From Candidatus Homeothermus arabinoxylanisolvens (lineage in GTDB: Bacteria; Bacteroidota; Bacteroidia; Bacteroidales; Muribaculaceae), in NCBI GenBank assembly GCA_001689405.1, contig LUJO01000028.1, positions 4,078 to 68,077 of the forward strand: a stretch of DNA of 64,000 nt, in the 5' to 3' direction. The position numbers and the translations under genes were made by a program. How positions within the stretch are numbered: the stretch's first letter is position 1; every line of letters starts with the position of its first letter. Below, in pieces: positions 1 through 9,400 of this stretch. The notes below the pieces were generated by a model, which saw only the letters and a program-made list of their open reading frames with translations, had not been told where the DNA came from and searched no databases.

Positions 1-400
1 CTTCGTCGTACTTCAACAGGTCTATGATGTCGCCGGCCTGCTCCACGTCGTCGATATGTGACAGGATCTCGTCACGGTCCTCCTCGTCAAGCTCCTGAAT
101 TATGTCGACCGCATCGTCGGTATCAAGGTGGTCTATGACCTGCTTGGCTATATCCTCGCTCGACATGGCGCTGAGCAGCTTGTGCCGGTCATCCTCGTCA
201 AGCTCCATCAGCACGTCGGCAGCCTGATCGGCATCAAGAAGCCTGAACAGAAATTCAGCCTGCTCAAGGTCAAGGTCGCGATACAATTCGGCGATGTCGG
301 CCGGGTGAAGCTTCGCAAGCTCCTTACGGGCCGTCTCCTCGTCGCGATTGCTTATCACGCCCGCTATATGCTCAAGATATTCGGGTGTATACTCTTTCAT
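1..400 (-). CDS. mgtE: Magnesium transporter MgtE, N-terminal part (runs off the window)
   Basis: The minus strand encodes about 133 residues of a protein that continues beyond base 1. The sequence begins MKEYTPEYLEHIAGVIS and continues with the acidic helical repeats of the MgtE N-domain, such as LHPADIAELYRDLDLEQAEF and later DAVDIIQELDEEDRDEIL. In this family the cytosolic N and CBS domains sense Mg2+ and gate a dimeric inner-membrane channel. Only the N-domain is visible here; the CBS and membrane domains are expected outside. The ATG at 400 overlaps the ksgA stop codon as TGATG, so the two genes are probably co-transcribed; an in-frame ATG at 406 is an alternative start. Family assignment is by recognition of these repeats. 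Confidence 0.85.
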   Translation of the reverse strand, partial: MKEYTPEYLEHIAGVISNRDEETARKELAKLHPADIAELYRDLDLEQAEFLFRLLDADQAADVLMELDEDDRHKLLSAMSSEDIAKQVIDHLDTDDAVDIIQELDEEDRDEILSHIDDVEQAGDIIDLLKYDE

Positions 401-1194
401 CAGCATATTGAGCCGTCACGCATGGCGGCAATTTTTTTTGTAAGTTCCACAAATCGATTTACGCCGAGTTGTTCGGGGCGCATGGCCCATACGGGATCAT
501 CGTCAAACGTTGCCGAAGGGGGGAGAAGTCCCCGCAATGAATTGCGCAACGTCTTGCGCCGCTGACCGAACGAGGTCTTCACCACGGTCCTGAACAGACG
601 TTCGTCACATCCGAGGCTCGTCACCGAGTTGCGCGTACAGCGTATGACGCCCGACTTCACTTTTGGCGGCGGATTAAACACATGTTCGTCTACGGTAAAC
701 AGATACTCGACATCGTACCATGCCTGAAGCAACACGCTAAGTATACCATACACTTTCGAACCGGGAGCGGCGGCAAGCCTCTCGGCCACCTCCTTCTGCA
801 ACATGCCTGAACAGCAAGGTATACTGTCCTTATAATCAAGAACTTTAAAAAATATCTGCGACGATATGTTGTACGGATAATTGCCTATGACGCAAAACTC
901 GCGGCCGCCCATCAGCTCCGACAGATCCATTTTAAGGAAGTCACCGTCGACTATCCGCTCTTTCAACTCCGGAAAATTCTCATTCAGATAATCGACACTC
1001 TCCTTATCTATTTCGACGACAGTGACGTCATGGCCTTCGTCAATAAGATATCGGGTGAGCACTCCCATGCCGGGCCCCACTTCGAGCACCGGCACCCCCT
1101 TGTACCGGTCAAGAGTGGCGGCAATGCGCTCGGCAACCGACTTGTCGGTAAGAAAATGCTGGCCAAGAGCCTTTTTGGGTTTAACTTTCTGCAT
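400..1194 (-). CDS. ksgA: 16S rRNA dimethyladenosine transferase
   Basis: This enzyme uses S-adenosylmethionine to dimethylate two adjacent adenines in the 3' hairpin of 16S rRNA during small-subunit maturation. The 264-residue product has the family start KKALGQHFLTD, the SAM-binding motif VLEVGPGMGVLT (about residues 37-48), the catalytic IGNYPYNIS loop and the C-terminal helical region with FGQRRKTLRN. The ATG at 1194 is preferred over a TTG at 1218 because it gives the canonical N-terminus and leaves a leader of about 20 bases after a good promoter (1223-1254). mgtE follows with overlapping stop and start codons. Confidence 0.96.
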   Translation of the reverse strand: MQKVKPKKALGQHFLTDKSVAERIAATLDRYKGVPVLEVGPGMGVLTRYLIDEGHDVTVVEIDKESVDYLNENFPELKERIVDGDFLKMDLSELMGGREFCVIGNYPYNISSQIFFKVLDYKDSIPCCSGMLQKEVAERLAAAPGSKVYGILSVLLQAWYDVEYLFTVDEHVFNPPPKVKSGVIRCTRNSVTSLGCDERLFRTVVKTSFGQRRKTLRNSLRGLLPPSATFDDDPVWAMRPEQLGVNRFVELTKKIAAMRDGSIC

Positions 1195-1222
1195 GGGCCG
1201 GTAATTTTTATAAATCAACTTA

Positions 1223-1254
1223 CAAACTTAACCAGAATTTTCGAAAAGCCCAAA
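1223..1254 (-). promoter_or_regulatory. Bacteroidetes-type promoter for ksgA-mgtE
   Basis: Read on the minus strand, this is TTTG (1251-1254), a 20-base spacer, then TAAGTTTG (1223-1230). It matches the -33/-7 consensus and places a transcription start close to 1217, shortly before the chosen ksgA ATG at 1194. Confidence 0.7.
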
Positions 1255-1322
1255 GAAAAACCGACCAATGTAGACAGACAAGACCAAAGAGTACCATGAC
1301 CGGGCACGGTATACAAGCATAT

Positions 1323-2033
1323 TCAGCGCAGGATAGGCCAACGGTAAGCCCGCAATGCGGCTATATAAGCGGCTTCCTTGCCATTGCAATATCGGTTGCA
1401 CAACTCATGAAAGCGGCGGGAGTGCGACATATGGGTAAGGTGAGCCAGTTCATGGCATACAATATAATCACGCAGCTCCTGAGGAAGGAACACCAACGCA
1501 TGACTGAGATGGATAGTACGGGCCGAAGTACACTTGCCGAGTGTACGGTAGCCGCTCATAATATGCCACGAAACGGGCGATAAGCCATGCCGACGCGCAA
1601 GCTCGCGTGCCGCGGGCAGAAGCAGACGCGGCGCCACCTTCGCCGCCACCCGACACATCATGGAACTTATCATCAGACGCCCCTTGTCAGACGACATATC
1701 TATATCGGTGCCCACTTCAAGATAAGCGCGGTCCTCCGTCACGGTAACGAGAATTGACGACGGTCTATGACTCTGGCTTTTTATCTCGAAAGCAAATCCG
1801 TCAAGAGGTATAGTCATCCCGGGATAATAAGACACGTCAGGCCGCTTAGCCATAAGCCGTGGAGCAAACCTGTCGAGCACATCGCGTATCTCACTCTCAC
1901 CGACGCCGACAGGCACTGTCAGGTGCACTGCGCCGTCGCGCCAGCGTGCCACAAACCGTCGTGCATCGGAACGCACCGACACACATACATCACCCAGTAC
2001 GGAGTGTATTATAACTCGACGTGAAATTATCAT
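1323..2033 (-). CDS. YgjP/SprT-like zinc metallopeptidase family protein (DUF45)
   Basis: The 236-residue protein has the zinc signature HELAHLTHMSHSRRFHELC near residues 185-205. Two histidines and the glutamate of HELAH and the later histidine of the MSHSRRF segment form the metal site, as in the YgjP/DUF45 branch of SprT-like peptidases. The basic N-terminal half is typical of this family. It has no signal peptide, so it is probably cytosolic. The ATG at 2033 overlaps the nadK stop codon, so it is co-transcribed with nadK; a TTG at 2045 is the only upstream alternative. The natural substrate of this family is not established. Confidence 0.85.
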   Translation of the reverse strand: MIISRRVIIHSVLGDVCVSVRSDARRFVARWRDGAVHLTVPVGVGESEIRDVLDRFAPRLMAKRPDVSYYPGMTIPLDGFAFEIKSQSHRPSSILVTVTEDRAYLEVGTDIDMSSDKGRLMISSMMCRVAAKVAPRLLLPAARELARRHGLSPVSWHIMSGYRTLGKCTSARTIHLSHALVFLPQELRDYIVCHELAHLTHMSHSRRFHELCNRYCNGKEAAYIAALRAYRWPILR

Positions 2034-2893
2034 CCGGCCCCCCAAAGCAGTTTTGACCGGAGGGTGTCAACAAAACGGTGGTCAAGACGTTGCACTACTT
2101 TTGTGACAAACGGGGCCCGCTTCATGATGATGGTAGTCGATACGGGCAAAGTCACCGAACGACCGTCAAGACTCACGCGATAAGAGCTCGTACGCGACCG
2201 CGTGTTGACCGACACCACGCTGTCATCACTGACCACAAGAGGCCTCATGGTAAGTGAATGGGCGGCTACGGGCGATATGATCCAGACAGGAGCCTGCGGC
2301 GCGACGATAGGACCTCCGACCGACAAATTATATCCTGTCGATCCGGTAGGAGTCGATATGATAAGACCGTCGGCGCGGTAGTCGGCAAGCCCGGCTCCGT
2401 CGACAGAAGCCTTCATAGTAATCATCGATGCGGTGTCCTGCTTGAGTATGGCCACTTCGTTGAGCGCATAGGGCCAGCAGTCAATCTTTATGTCGGGCGA
2501 CGTAACCTCGATCATCGTACGGTTTTCCACCCGGAAGTCGCCGTTGAACAGGTTGTCGAGTCCGGCGTCCATTTCGTCCACTTTCACATCGGCGAGATAA
2601 CCGAGATGCCCCGTATTTATACCTAATATAGGTATCTCCTTGCTGCCCACACGCTGGGCAGTGCGCAGAAACGTGCCGTCACCGCCTATGCTGAGCGCTA
2701 TGGCAGCGTTAAAGTCGTCGCCCGTTATTATGTCATTGACTTTAGGCGGAGTCGGCAACATACGGCAGAGGTAGTTATAAAACGAACGTTCCATCTCAAC
2801 CCACGCATTTCTGTGCGACAGGCGCTCAAAAAGCTGCAGAAGCGAGTCAAGATGCTGTTCCTGATAAGTATTTCCGAATACGGCTATCCTCAT
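2030..2893 (-). CDS. nadK: NAD kinase
   Basis: This enzyme phosphorylates NAD to NADP and is the only de novo source of NADP. The 287-residue product shows the kinase signature SIGGDGTFLRTA (about residues 69-80), then GINTGHLGYLADV, ALNEVAI and the C-terminal STPTGSTGYNLSVGGP loop. Its length is normal for the family. It is the middle gene of a minus-strand operon, with the CBS protein 30 bases upstream and the metallopeptidase overlapping downstream, an order I recall from Bacteroides. Confidence 0.97.
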   Translation of the reverse strand: MRIAVFGNTYQEQHLDSLLQLFERLSHRNAWVEMERSFYNYLCRMLPTPPKVNDIITGDDFNAAIALSIGGDGTFLRTAQRVGSKEIPILGINTGHLGYLADVKVDEMDAGLDNLFNGDFRVENRTMIEVTSPDIKIDCWPYALNEVAILKQDTASMITMKASVDGAGLADYRADGLIISTPTGSTGYNLSVGGPIVAPQAPVWIISPVAAHSLTMRPLVVSDDSVVSVNTRSRTSSYRVSLDGRSVTLPVSTTIIMKRAPFVTKVVQRLDHRFVDTLRSKLLWGAG

Positions 2894-2923
2894 AGTGCTC
2901 AGAGAGTGTTAAAAAACAGAATA

Positions 2924-3463
2924 TTACACTTCAAGATAATGGAGCAACGCATTTACACGGTCAATCATATCGGCATTGAACATACCGGGAGTGCCGGCCA
3001 TGCTTAAAGTATCGTAACCGTAACGGGCGAGCGAGCGTGCCACCGACTCGCCCCGCGAGTGATTGACCCGTATGAGTACTGTGGTCGGGCTGTCGGGCTC
3101 GGTGCCTCCTATAACGTTCAGATTGAGCAGATGCGCATCGGCGTCCTCCACGGCATGGGCTATGGCCGACGCACTGTACATACTTGGCGGACAAGTCACC
3201 GTAAGCTCCGAATATTCATTAAGTTGAGGGAACAGCGATGACAAAGCGCCAAGCATGGACATACGGTCGATGACGCCCAGACGCTCCTCGGTGTCGTCAT
3301 CAACGACAGGGACAGCTTCCGCGCCCGAGGCCATACGCTCCAGCACCAGCGACAGCGGCGCCGACGCTTTGACAGCCTTACCTTCGGAATAAGGCTTGTC
3401 ATTACGGTCATAAACAGCCGATATTGGTATAAATTGAGTCGATATAATATCTTTTGCGGTCAA
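2924..3463 (-). CDS. CBS-domain protein of the nadK-pdxJ neighbourhood
   Basis: The 179-residue cytosolic protein has a recognisable second CBS-like repeat around residues 33-75 (APLSLVLERMASGAEAVPVV ... LGVIDR), followed by an ACT-like C-terminal half ending DRVNALLHYLEV. Bacteroides proteins from the same position are about 40 residues longer, with a fuller first CBS repeat, so this copy seems shortened near the N-terminus. CBS pairs usually bind adenine nucleotides, which would suit a partner of nadK, but the role is unproven. The start is a TTG at 3463, because no ATG precedes residue 45 and the N-terminus MTAKDIIST resembles homologues. It diverges from pdxJ. Confidence 0.75.
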   Translation of the reverse strand: MTAKDIISTQFIPISAVYDRNDKPYSEGKAVKASAPLSLVLERMASGAEAVPVVDDDTEERLGVIDRMSMLGALSSLFPQLNEYSELTVTCPPSMYSASAIAHAVEDADAHLLNLNVIGGTEPDSPTTVLIRVNHSRGESVARSLARYGYDTLSMAGTPGMFNADMIDRVNALLHYLEV

Positions 3464-3491
3464 AACGTTTCGTGGTTTTATTATTTCTGAC

Positions 3492-3499
3492 TATTTTTG
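3492..3499 (+). promoter_or_regulatory. pdxJ: Candidate -7 element for pdxJ and the TonB operon
   Basis: TATTTTTG followed by C matches TAnnTTTG and lies about 108 bases before the pdxJ start. No convincing TTTG is found at the expected -33 distance. The long leader is AT-rich with no recognised riboswitch. Confidence 0.4.
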
Positions 3500-3526
3500 C
3501 AGTTGCATTTGTTGCAATATAGGTTA

Positions 3527-3534
3527 CAAATATA
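3527..3534 (-). promoter_or_regulatory. Candidate -7 element for the CBS-nadK operon
   Basis: The minus strand reads TATATTTG here, about 64 bases before the TTG start of the CBS gene. It lies inside the leader of the divergent pdxJ transcript, so the two promoters face and overlap each other. The -33 element is weak. Confidence 0.45.
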
Positions 3535-3607
3535 CAGATTTTTCTCCATATAGACGTAACTTTTTATTATAACAACACATTACGACTAAACAGAGATTAA
3601 TAAAAGA

Positions 3608-4321
3608 ATGACTAATCTAAGTGTTAATATCAACAAAGTAGCTACGCTCCGCAATGCCCGCGGTGAGAATGTGCCCGATGTGGAGCGTGTTGCAGTTGAC
3701 TGCGAAATGTTTGGTGCGCAAGGCATAACCGTACATCCACGGCCCGATGAACGTCACATAAAGCATGAGGACGTATTTGCACTGCGTCCGCTGATAAAGA
3801 CCGAATTCAACATAGAAGGATACCCGAGTCCTGAATTCATGGATCTCGTACTCAAAGTGAAGCCCGAGCAGGTGACACTCGTACCCGACGCTCCCGACGC
3901 CCTGACATCCAATGCCGGATGGGACGTGACAGCCAATAAGGACTTCCTCACCGAAGTGATCGACCGCCTGCGCGAGGCCGGCATAAGATCATCGGTTTTT
4001 GTCGACCCCGACGTGGCTATGATCAAAGCCGCGGCCAAGACCGGAGCCGACCGCGTCGAGCTGTACACCAAGCCGTACGCCGACATGTACCCGTCTGACC
4101 CCGAAGGAGCTGTGGCGCCATATGTGGAAGCGAGCAAGGCTGCCCATAACTGCGGTCTCGGCGTCAATGCCGGCCATGACCTCAACCTCATCAACCTCAA
4201 GTACTTCCACGAGAAGGTGCCGTACCTTAACGAAGTATCGATAGGGCATGCCATCATAGCCGATGCCCTGTATATGGGCCTGAAAGAGACGATAAGGCAA
4301 TACAAGGAGTGCCTTTCATGA
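3608..4321 (+). CDS. pdxJ: Pyridoxine 5'-phosphate synthase
   Basis: PdxJ condenses 1-deoxyxylulose 5-phosphate with 3-amino-2-oxopropyl phosphate to form pyridoxine 5'-phosphate, the last ring-forming step of DXP-dependent vitamin B6 synthesis. The 237-residue TIM-barrel protein begins with LSVNINKVATLRNARG and contains ITVHPRPDERHI (phosphate and substrate binding), LVPDAPDALTSNAGWD and the closing GHAIIADALYMGL. The length is normal. It heads a run of plus-strand genes with exbB, exbD and a TonB-like gene, an arrangement common in Bacteroides. Confidence 0.97.
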   Translation: MTNLSVNINKVATLRNARGENVPDVERVAVDCEMFGAQGITVHPRPDERHIKHEDVFALRPLIKTEFNIEGYPSPEFMDLVLKVKPEQVTLVPDAPDALTSNAGWDVTANKDFLTEVIDRLREAGIRSSVFVDPDVAMIKAAAKTGADRVELYTKPYADMYPSDPEGAVAPYVEASKAAHNCGLGVNAGHDLNLINLKYFHEKVPYLNEVSIGHAIIADALYMGLKETIRQYKECLS

Positions 4322-4369
4322 ACAGCGATCGACAAGCAATAACATCATAAAACATTCATAATCACAATT

Positions 4370-5098
4370 ATGTCAATACTCAACTCGATTATCGCACAGA
4401 GTGCCGAACAGTTTACCGATACGGTCAGTGCCATAAGCAACGTGGCTACACCCGCCGCGGCCGTAACTCCCGAACCGGTAGAGCTGTCCATGTGGGAACT
4501 GTGCATGAAAGGCGGCTTCATCATGATACCCCTCGCCATTCTGCTTATAATCAGCATATACATATTCATCGAACGCTACATAGTGATACAACGCGCGGCC
4601 CGCGAGGACGCCTCGTTCATGAAACGCATAAAGGACTACATCCACGAAGGCGAGATTGAAAGCGCCAAAAATCTATGTAAAAAAGACGGCACCCCATACA
4701 GCCGGCTGATACTCAAAGGCATAAGCCGTATAGGACGCCCGATGAACGATGTGCTCGTAGCCATTGAAAACACCGGCAACCTCGAAATAGCCAATCTCGG
4801 CAAAGGCCTCACTTGGCTCGCCACTGCCGCTGCGGGAGCGCCGATGCTCGGCTTCTTGGGTACGGTAGTAGGTATGGTCGAGGCTTTCTTCGCACTTGCC
4901 AATGCCGGTTCGTCGGCCAATGTCAGTGTACTCGCCGGAGGCATCTACGAGGCACTCGTCACTACAGTAGCCGGTCTTGCCGTCGGCATCGTGGCCCTGT
5001 TCGCCTACAACGCTCTCGTAGCCAAGCTAAACGGCGTCATGAAGCTGCTCGAAGGTAAAACTATGGAGTTCATGGACCTGCTCAACGAGCCGGCATAA
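4370..5098 (+). CDS. exbB: ExbB/TolQ-family proton channel subunit
   Basis: The 242-residue inner-membrane protein has a first membrane segment at about residues 45-65 (GGFIMIPLAILLIISIYIF) and two more after residue 145. The family motif lies in the segment LTWLATAAAGAPMLGFLGTV followed by VGMVEAF, and in LVTTVAGLAVGIVALFAYN. With ExbD it forms the proton-driven motor that energises TonB for uptake through outer-membrane receptors. It lies 48 bases after pdxJ and 13 bases before exbD, so all four genes are probably one operon. The window also contains a TonB receptor that could be served by it. Confidence 0.93.
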   Translation: MSILNSIIAQSAEQFTDTVSAISNVATPAAAVTPEPVELSMWELCMKGGFIMIPLAILLIISIYIFIERYIVIQRAAREDASFMKRIKDYIHEGEIESAKNLCKKDGTPYSRLILKGISRIGRPMNDVLVAIENTGNLEIANLGKGLTWLATAAAGAPMLGFLGTVVGMVEAFFALANAGSSANVSVLAGGIYEALVTTVAGLAVGIVALFAYNALVAKLNGVMKLLEGKTMEFMDLLNEPA

Positions 5099-5111
5099 TA
5101 CACTATAAGAC

Positions 5112-5564
5112 ATGGCACTTAAACGTCAGCATGACATGATGGCAATGTTCTCGATGGCGTCGATGACCGACGTTATCTTCCTGTTGCTCATCTTTTTCAT
5201 GATAACCTCTACCTTTGTGTTCCCGACGGCGCTTGAAGTCAACCTGCCCCAAAGTTCGGTGCAGACAGCGCTAAAGCCCGGCACAAGGGTGTACATCGAC
5301 AAAGACAACAACCTGTATGCGTCATTTGGCGACGAAGAGCCGCAGTCAATCGAGACAGCGTCGTTGCTTACCTTTCTGCAACTCGCACAGCAGAACGAGC
5401 CCGAAGGCTTCATAGCCATATATGCCGATGAAGAGGTGACCTACGGTAAAATAGTGGAAGTGCTCGACATGGGCGCCCGCAACAACCTCAAGATGGTGCT
5501 CGCCACAAAACCGGCACAAGTGCCGGCTACGCCGACAACACCGTCGATAGACCAAATACAATAA
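5112..5564 (+). CDS. exbD: ExbD/TolR-family biopolymer transport protein
   Basis: The 150-residue protein has a short basic N-terminus, one membrane helix at residues 15-36 (MASMTDVIFLLLIFFMITST) with the conserved proton-path aspartate in MTDVIF, and a periplasmic domain ending in a Pro/Thr-rich tail. It partners the ExbB protein just upstream and the TonB-like protein just downstream to couple the proton motive force to outer-membrane receptors. Length and topology are typical. Confidence 0.93.
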   Translation: MALKRQHDMMAMFSMASMTDVIFLLLIFFMITSTFVFPTALEVNLPQSSVQTALKPGTRVYIDKDNNLYASFGDEEPQSIETASLLTFLQLAQQNEPEGFIAIYADEEVTYGKIVEVLDMGARNNLKMVLATKPAQVPATPTTPSIDQIQ

Positions 5565-5577
5565 CACGTCATTGGAC

Positions 5578-6387
5578 ATGACACAGCAACAGCGCGACAG
5601 AATAACGGCTTCAGCAATAACCCTGACGGTAATGATACTTCTCGTCATTGCCCTTACCTGCCTGTACTATCGCGTGACTATACCTCCGATGGAGGAACGC
5701 CGTTGGCCGCCGGTTGACTCAAGCGAGATAGTATTCGGCGGTGAATTCGTAAAACTCGGCGACATGCCGGTACCGGTTCAGGACACTGACAATCTGCCGA
5801 TTCCCGACAACTCGGCCGAGACAGCTCTTGAAGGCAGCGACCTTACCGATGCAGGCGAAGCCGTGGCAGAGACCCCGCCTACGGTCAGCACGACACATGA
5901 GTCGCCCATGAAAGTCAAGGAGAAACCGAAACCCGAAAAGACCGGCCCCACGAAAGAGGAACTCGCCGAACGGGCACGCATAAAACGAGAGAAAGAAGAG
6001 GCCGAGAAGCAGGCACGCATCAAAAACAAGATGCGCACAGGATTCAACACCGCCAAAAAGACAGGCAAAGGCGAGTCAGGCTCTCCAAACGGCAACTCAA
6101 ACAGCGGCGCTCTGAGCGGTATGGCCGGACACAATCTTAAAGGACGCACCGCCGAAGCATGGGGACGCCCCAACAGCACCCTCTCGGGCACCATACGCAT
6201 AAGAGTCACCGTAAACCGCAAAGGAGAAGTCATAGGGCTTCCGTCATACATAGGAGGAGAGGGGCCCGCGGCCGCCAACGCGGCAGTACGCCAGAGTTGC
6301 ATAAAAGCCTCGCAGCAATCCAAATTCTCTGTCGATCTTGAGGCTCCGGCCACACAGACCGGCATCATTACTTGGAAATTTGAATAA
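5578..6387 (+). CDS. TonB-like energy transducer
   Basis: The 269-residue protein has a single N-terminal membrane helix at about residues 10-30, a periplasmic Pro/Glu/Lys-rich linker (residues 105-160, with a KEKPKPEKTGPTKEEL stretch and then a charged helix), a Gly/Asn/Ser spacer and a C-terminal domain resembling TonB-C (GTIRIRVTVNRKGEVIG to the end). In this operon it is the expected transducer that contacts the TonB box of receptors. The ATG at 5578 is chosen over an in-frame TTG at 5572. The next gene starts 16 bases after its stop. Confidence 0.85.
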   Translation: MTQQQRDRITASAITLTVMILLVIALTCLYYRVTIPPMEERRWPPVDSSEIVFGGEFVKLGDMPVPVQDTDNLPIPDNSAETALEGSDLTDAGEAVAETPPTVSTTHESPMKVKEKPKPEKTGPTKEELAERARIKREKEEAEKQARIKNKMRTGFNTAKKTGKGESGSPNGNSNSGALSGMAGHNLKGRTAEAWGRPNSTLSGTIRIRVTVNRKGEVIGLPSYIGGEGPAAANAAVRQSCIKASQQSKFSVDLEAPATQTGIITWKFE

Positions 6388-6403
6388 GACACATTATAAA
6401 CGC

Positions 6404-9400
6404 ATGAAGAAATATCGCATAATCAACAACTCGCTCGGCTGGCTGATGTTTGTCATCGCAGCAGTCACCTACCTGCTCACCTTAGAGCCGACAGCGAGTT
6501 TCTGGGATTGTCCCGAATTCATATCACAAGGCTATAAACTCGAGATAGGACACCCGCCGGGCAACCCCATCTTCATGCTTGCGGCAAGATTTTTCGTCAA
6601 CTTCGCACCCGACGCACAGCACGTGGCCATGGCTGTCAACACCATGTCGGCATTATTGAGCGCGGCCACCATACTGCTGCTCTTCTGGACCATAACCCAT
6701 CTGGTACGACGACTTGTCGTTGCCGATGACGCAAAACAGATATCACTGACCGAGATGCTCATCATATTCGGTTCGGGCATATGCGGCTCACTTGTATACA
6801 CTTGGAGCGACACTTTCTGGTTTTCGGCTGTCGAAGGCGAGGTATATGCGTTTTCTTCATTCTGTACGGCCCTCGTATTCTGGCTTATACTTAAATGGGA
6901 AAACCGGGCCGATCAGCCCCACAGCGACCGTTATCTGGTGCTCATAGCCTACGTGATCGGCATATCCATTGCCGTACACTTGCTCAACCTGCTATGTATA
7001 CCGGCCATTGTACTTGTATTCTACTACAAGAAGTTCAAGAATCCCGATGGCAAAGGCTCCCTGATAGCTCTGCTCGTATCGTTTGTCATCGTAGGCCTGA
7101 TTCTTTACGGACTCGTTCCGGGCTTCATCGAGATGGCCCAGTACTGCGAGCTCCTGTGTGTCAACGGACTCGGCTGGAGCTATAACAGCGGGCCTATAAT
7201 CTACACCTGCATCACGCTCGCAGTCATGATATGGGCAGTATATGAACTGTACCGCCAGAACAATGCCCTGCGTATAAAAATATCGTTTTTCCTAAGCGTA
7301 TTTCTTTCAGGCATACCCTTCATCGGCGACGGATGGTTTATACCCGTAGTTGTATTTATAGGACTGCTCCTCTACCTGTTCAAGTTCATGAAGCGTGTGC
7401 CGGTACGTATATTCAATGTTGTCGTACTGAGCATACTTGTCATATTCATAGGCTATTCTTCCTACGCCCTGTTGCTGATCCGTTCGTCGGCCAACACGCC
7501 TATGAACCAGAACGCGCCCGATAATGTGTTTGCACTTAGCTCCTACCTCAACCGCGAGCAGTACGGCGACCGACCCCTATTCTACGGACAGACATTCAAT
7601 TCCGGCATAGTGTATCAGGTAGACGCCTCCGGACGTCCGCAGGCCCTGAAGAAAGAGGGCAAGGCCCTGTACGGAAAAACGGTGAAAAAATCGCCCGATG
7701 AACCCGACCGATATGAAATCACAGGCTATAAGACCGATTATGTGATGAATCCGGAGCTCGACATGCTCTTCCCGCGTATGTACGACGGCAAGTATGCCGC
7801 CGCTTACCGCGACTGGACCGGCATGAAGGGCACACCGGTAAACGTCAATACGTATGTTGATGAGAACGGCCGTCCCTACGGCTCCCCGCAGACCAAAATC
7901 AAGCCGACATTTGCCGAGAACCTCCAGTACCTCTTCAACTACCAGATCAACCATATGTACTGGCGTTACTTCATGTGGAACTTCGCAGGCCGCCAGAACG
8001 ACATTCAAGGCAACGGCGAGGTAACACACGGCAACTGGATATCAGGCATACCGTTCATCGACAATCTGCGACTCGGCGACCAGTCGCTACTGCCTGACGA
8101 CCTCGGCGCCGGCAATAAAGGCCATAACGTATTTTTCATGCTGCCGCTCATTTTCGGCATCATCGGCCTCATATGGCAGTCATTTACCTCACGCCGCGGC
8201 ATCGAACAGTTCTGGGTTGTGGCATTCCTGTTCTTCATGACCGGACTCGCCATTGTGCTATACCTTAACCAGACGCCCAACCAGCCCCGTGAACGCGACT
8301 ACGCGTTTGCCGGCTCGTTCTACGCATTTGCCATATGGGTGGGCATGGGTGTAGCCGGCATATGGCGCATACTTGTAATGCTGTTCAGCGACAAAGTCAA
8401 GGCCGGCGACAAAGTATCGCGTATGCTTGCCTACGTAGCCGTAGCGGCCGGCATATTACTGCCCCTTCAGGTAGTATCGCAGACTTGGGACGATCATGAC
8501 CGCTCGGGACGCTATACCACGCGCGACTTCGGCATGAACTATCTGTCAAGCCTTGAGCCCAACGCCATTGTATTCACCAACGGCGACAATGACACATTCC
8601 CATTGTGGTACGCACAGGAAGTGGAAGGCTTCCGTACCGATGTCAGGGTAGTAAATCTGTCATATCTGACCACCGACTGGTATGTTGACCAGATGCGGCT
8701 ACCGTCGTATGACGCTCCGGCCATAGACATGATGGCAACACCCGACATATACGCACACGACAAGCGACAGTTCAGCTACTATCTGCGGCCCGACACGACC
8801 AAAGTAAACGTACTTGCGGCCCTCAAGGCACTGTATGCCGACGATGCCAATAAAAACGAATGGGGCTTGTACGAGTTCAAATATCCCAACATGTATCTCC
8901 CCGTAAACAAGGACGATATGCTTAAGTCGGGACGTGTCACCGAAGAGGAGCTCCCCGCTGTCGAAGAATATATAGACCTCGACCAAAGCGAAGAACCTGA
9001 CGGCGGCCTGCGGCTCAGCAATGTCATAGCACTTGACATGCTCGCTACCAACGCGGCCAATGGATGGAAGCGTCCGGTGTATTTCGCCATGACAGTGCCC
9101 GACAGCTATTACATGAACCTGTCGCCCTACATGCGGTCGACCGGCATGGCCTATGAAGTCGGCCCCATCAAGAACAAGGAATATGACGGTTACCACATGG
9201 CTGTGAATACCGATAAGGCTTACGACAATATCGTCAACAAATTCCGCTGGGGCGGTCTCGACAAAGCCGAGAGCGCTGATGACATTTATCTTGACGAGAC
9301 AGTGCGCCGCATGGTCACCACTACGCGTACCACCATGCTCGACCTCGCCACAGCCTTGTACAACGAGGGTGTGACCGCCGAGATATACTTCCATCAGGAC

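Noticed and set aside
1030..1299. Open frames of 60-89 codons on the plus strand across ksgA
   Set aside because: They are antisense shadows of ksgA with no family-like sequence and no promoter or start evidence.
8699..9394. 231-codon antisense open frame within the DUF2723 gene
   Set aside because: Its composition follows the complementary strand of a well-supported gene and it has no recognisable domain.
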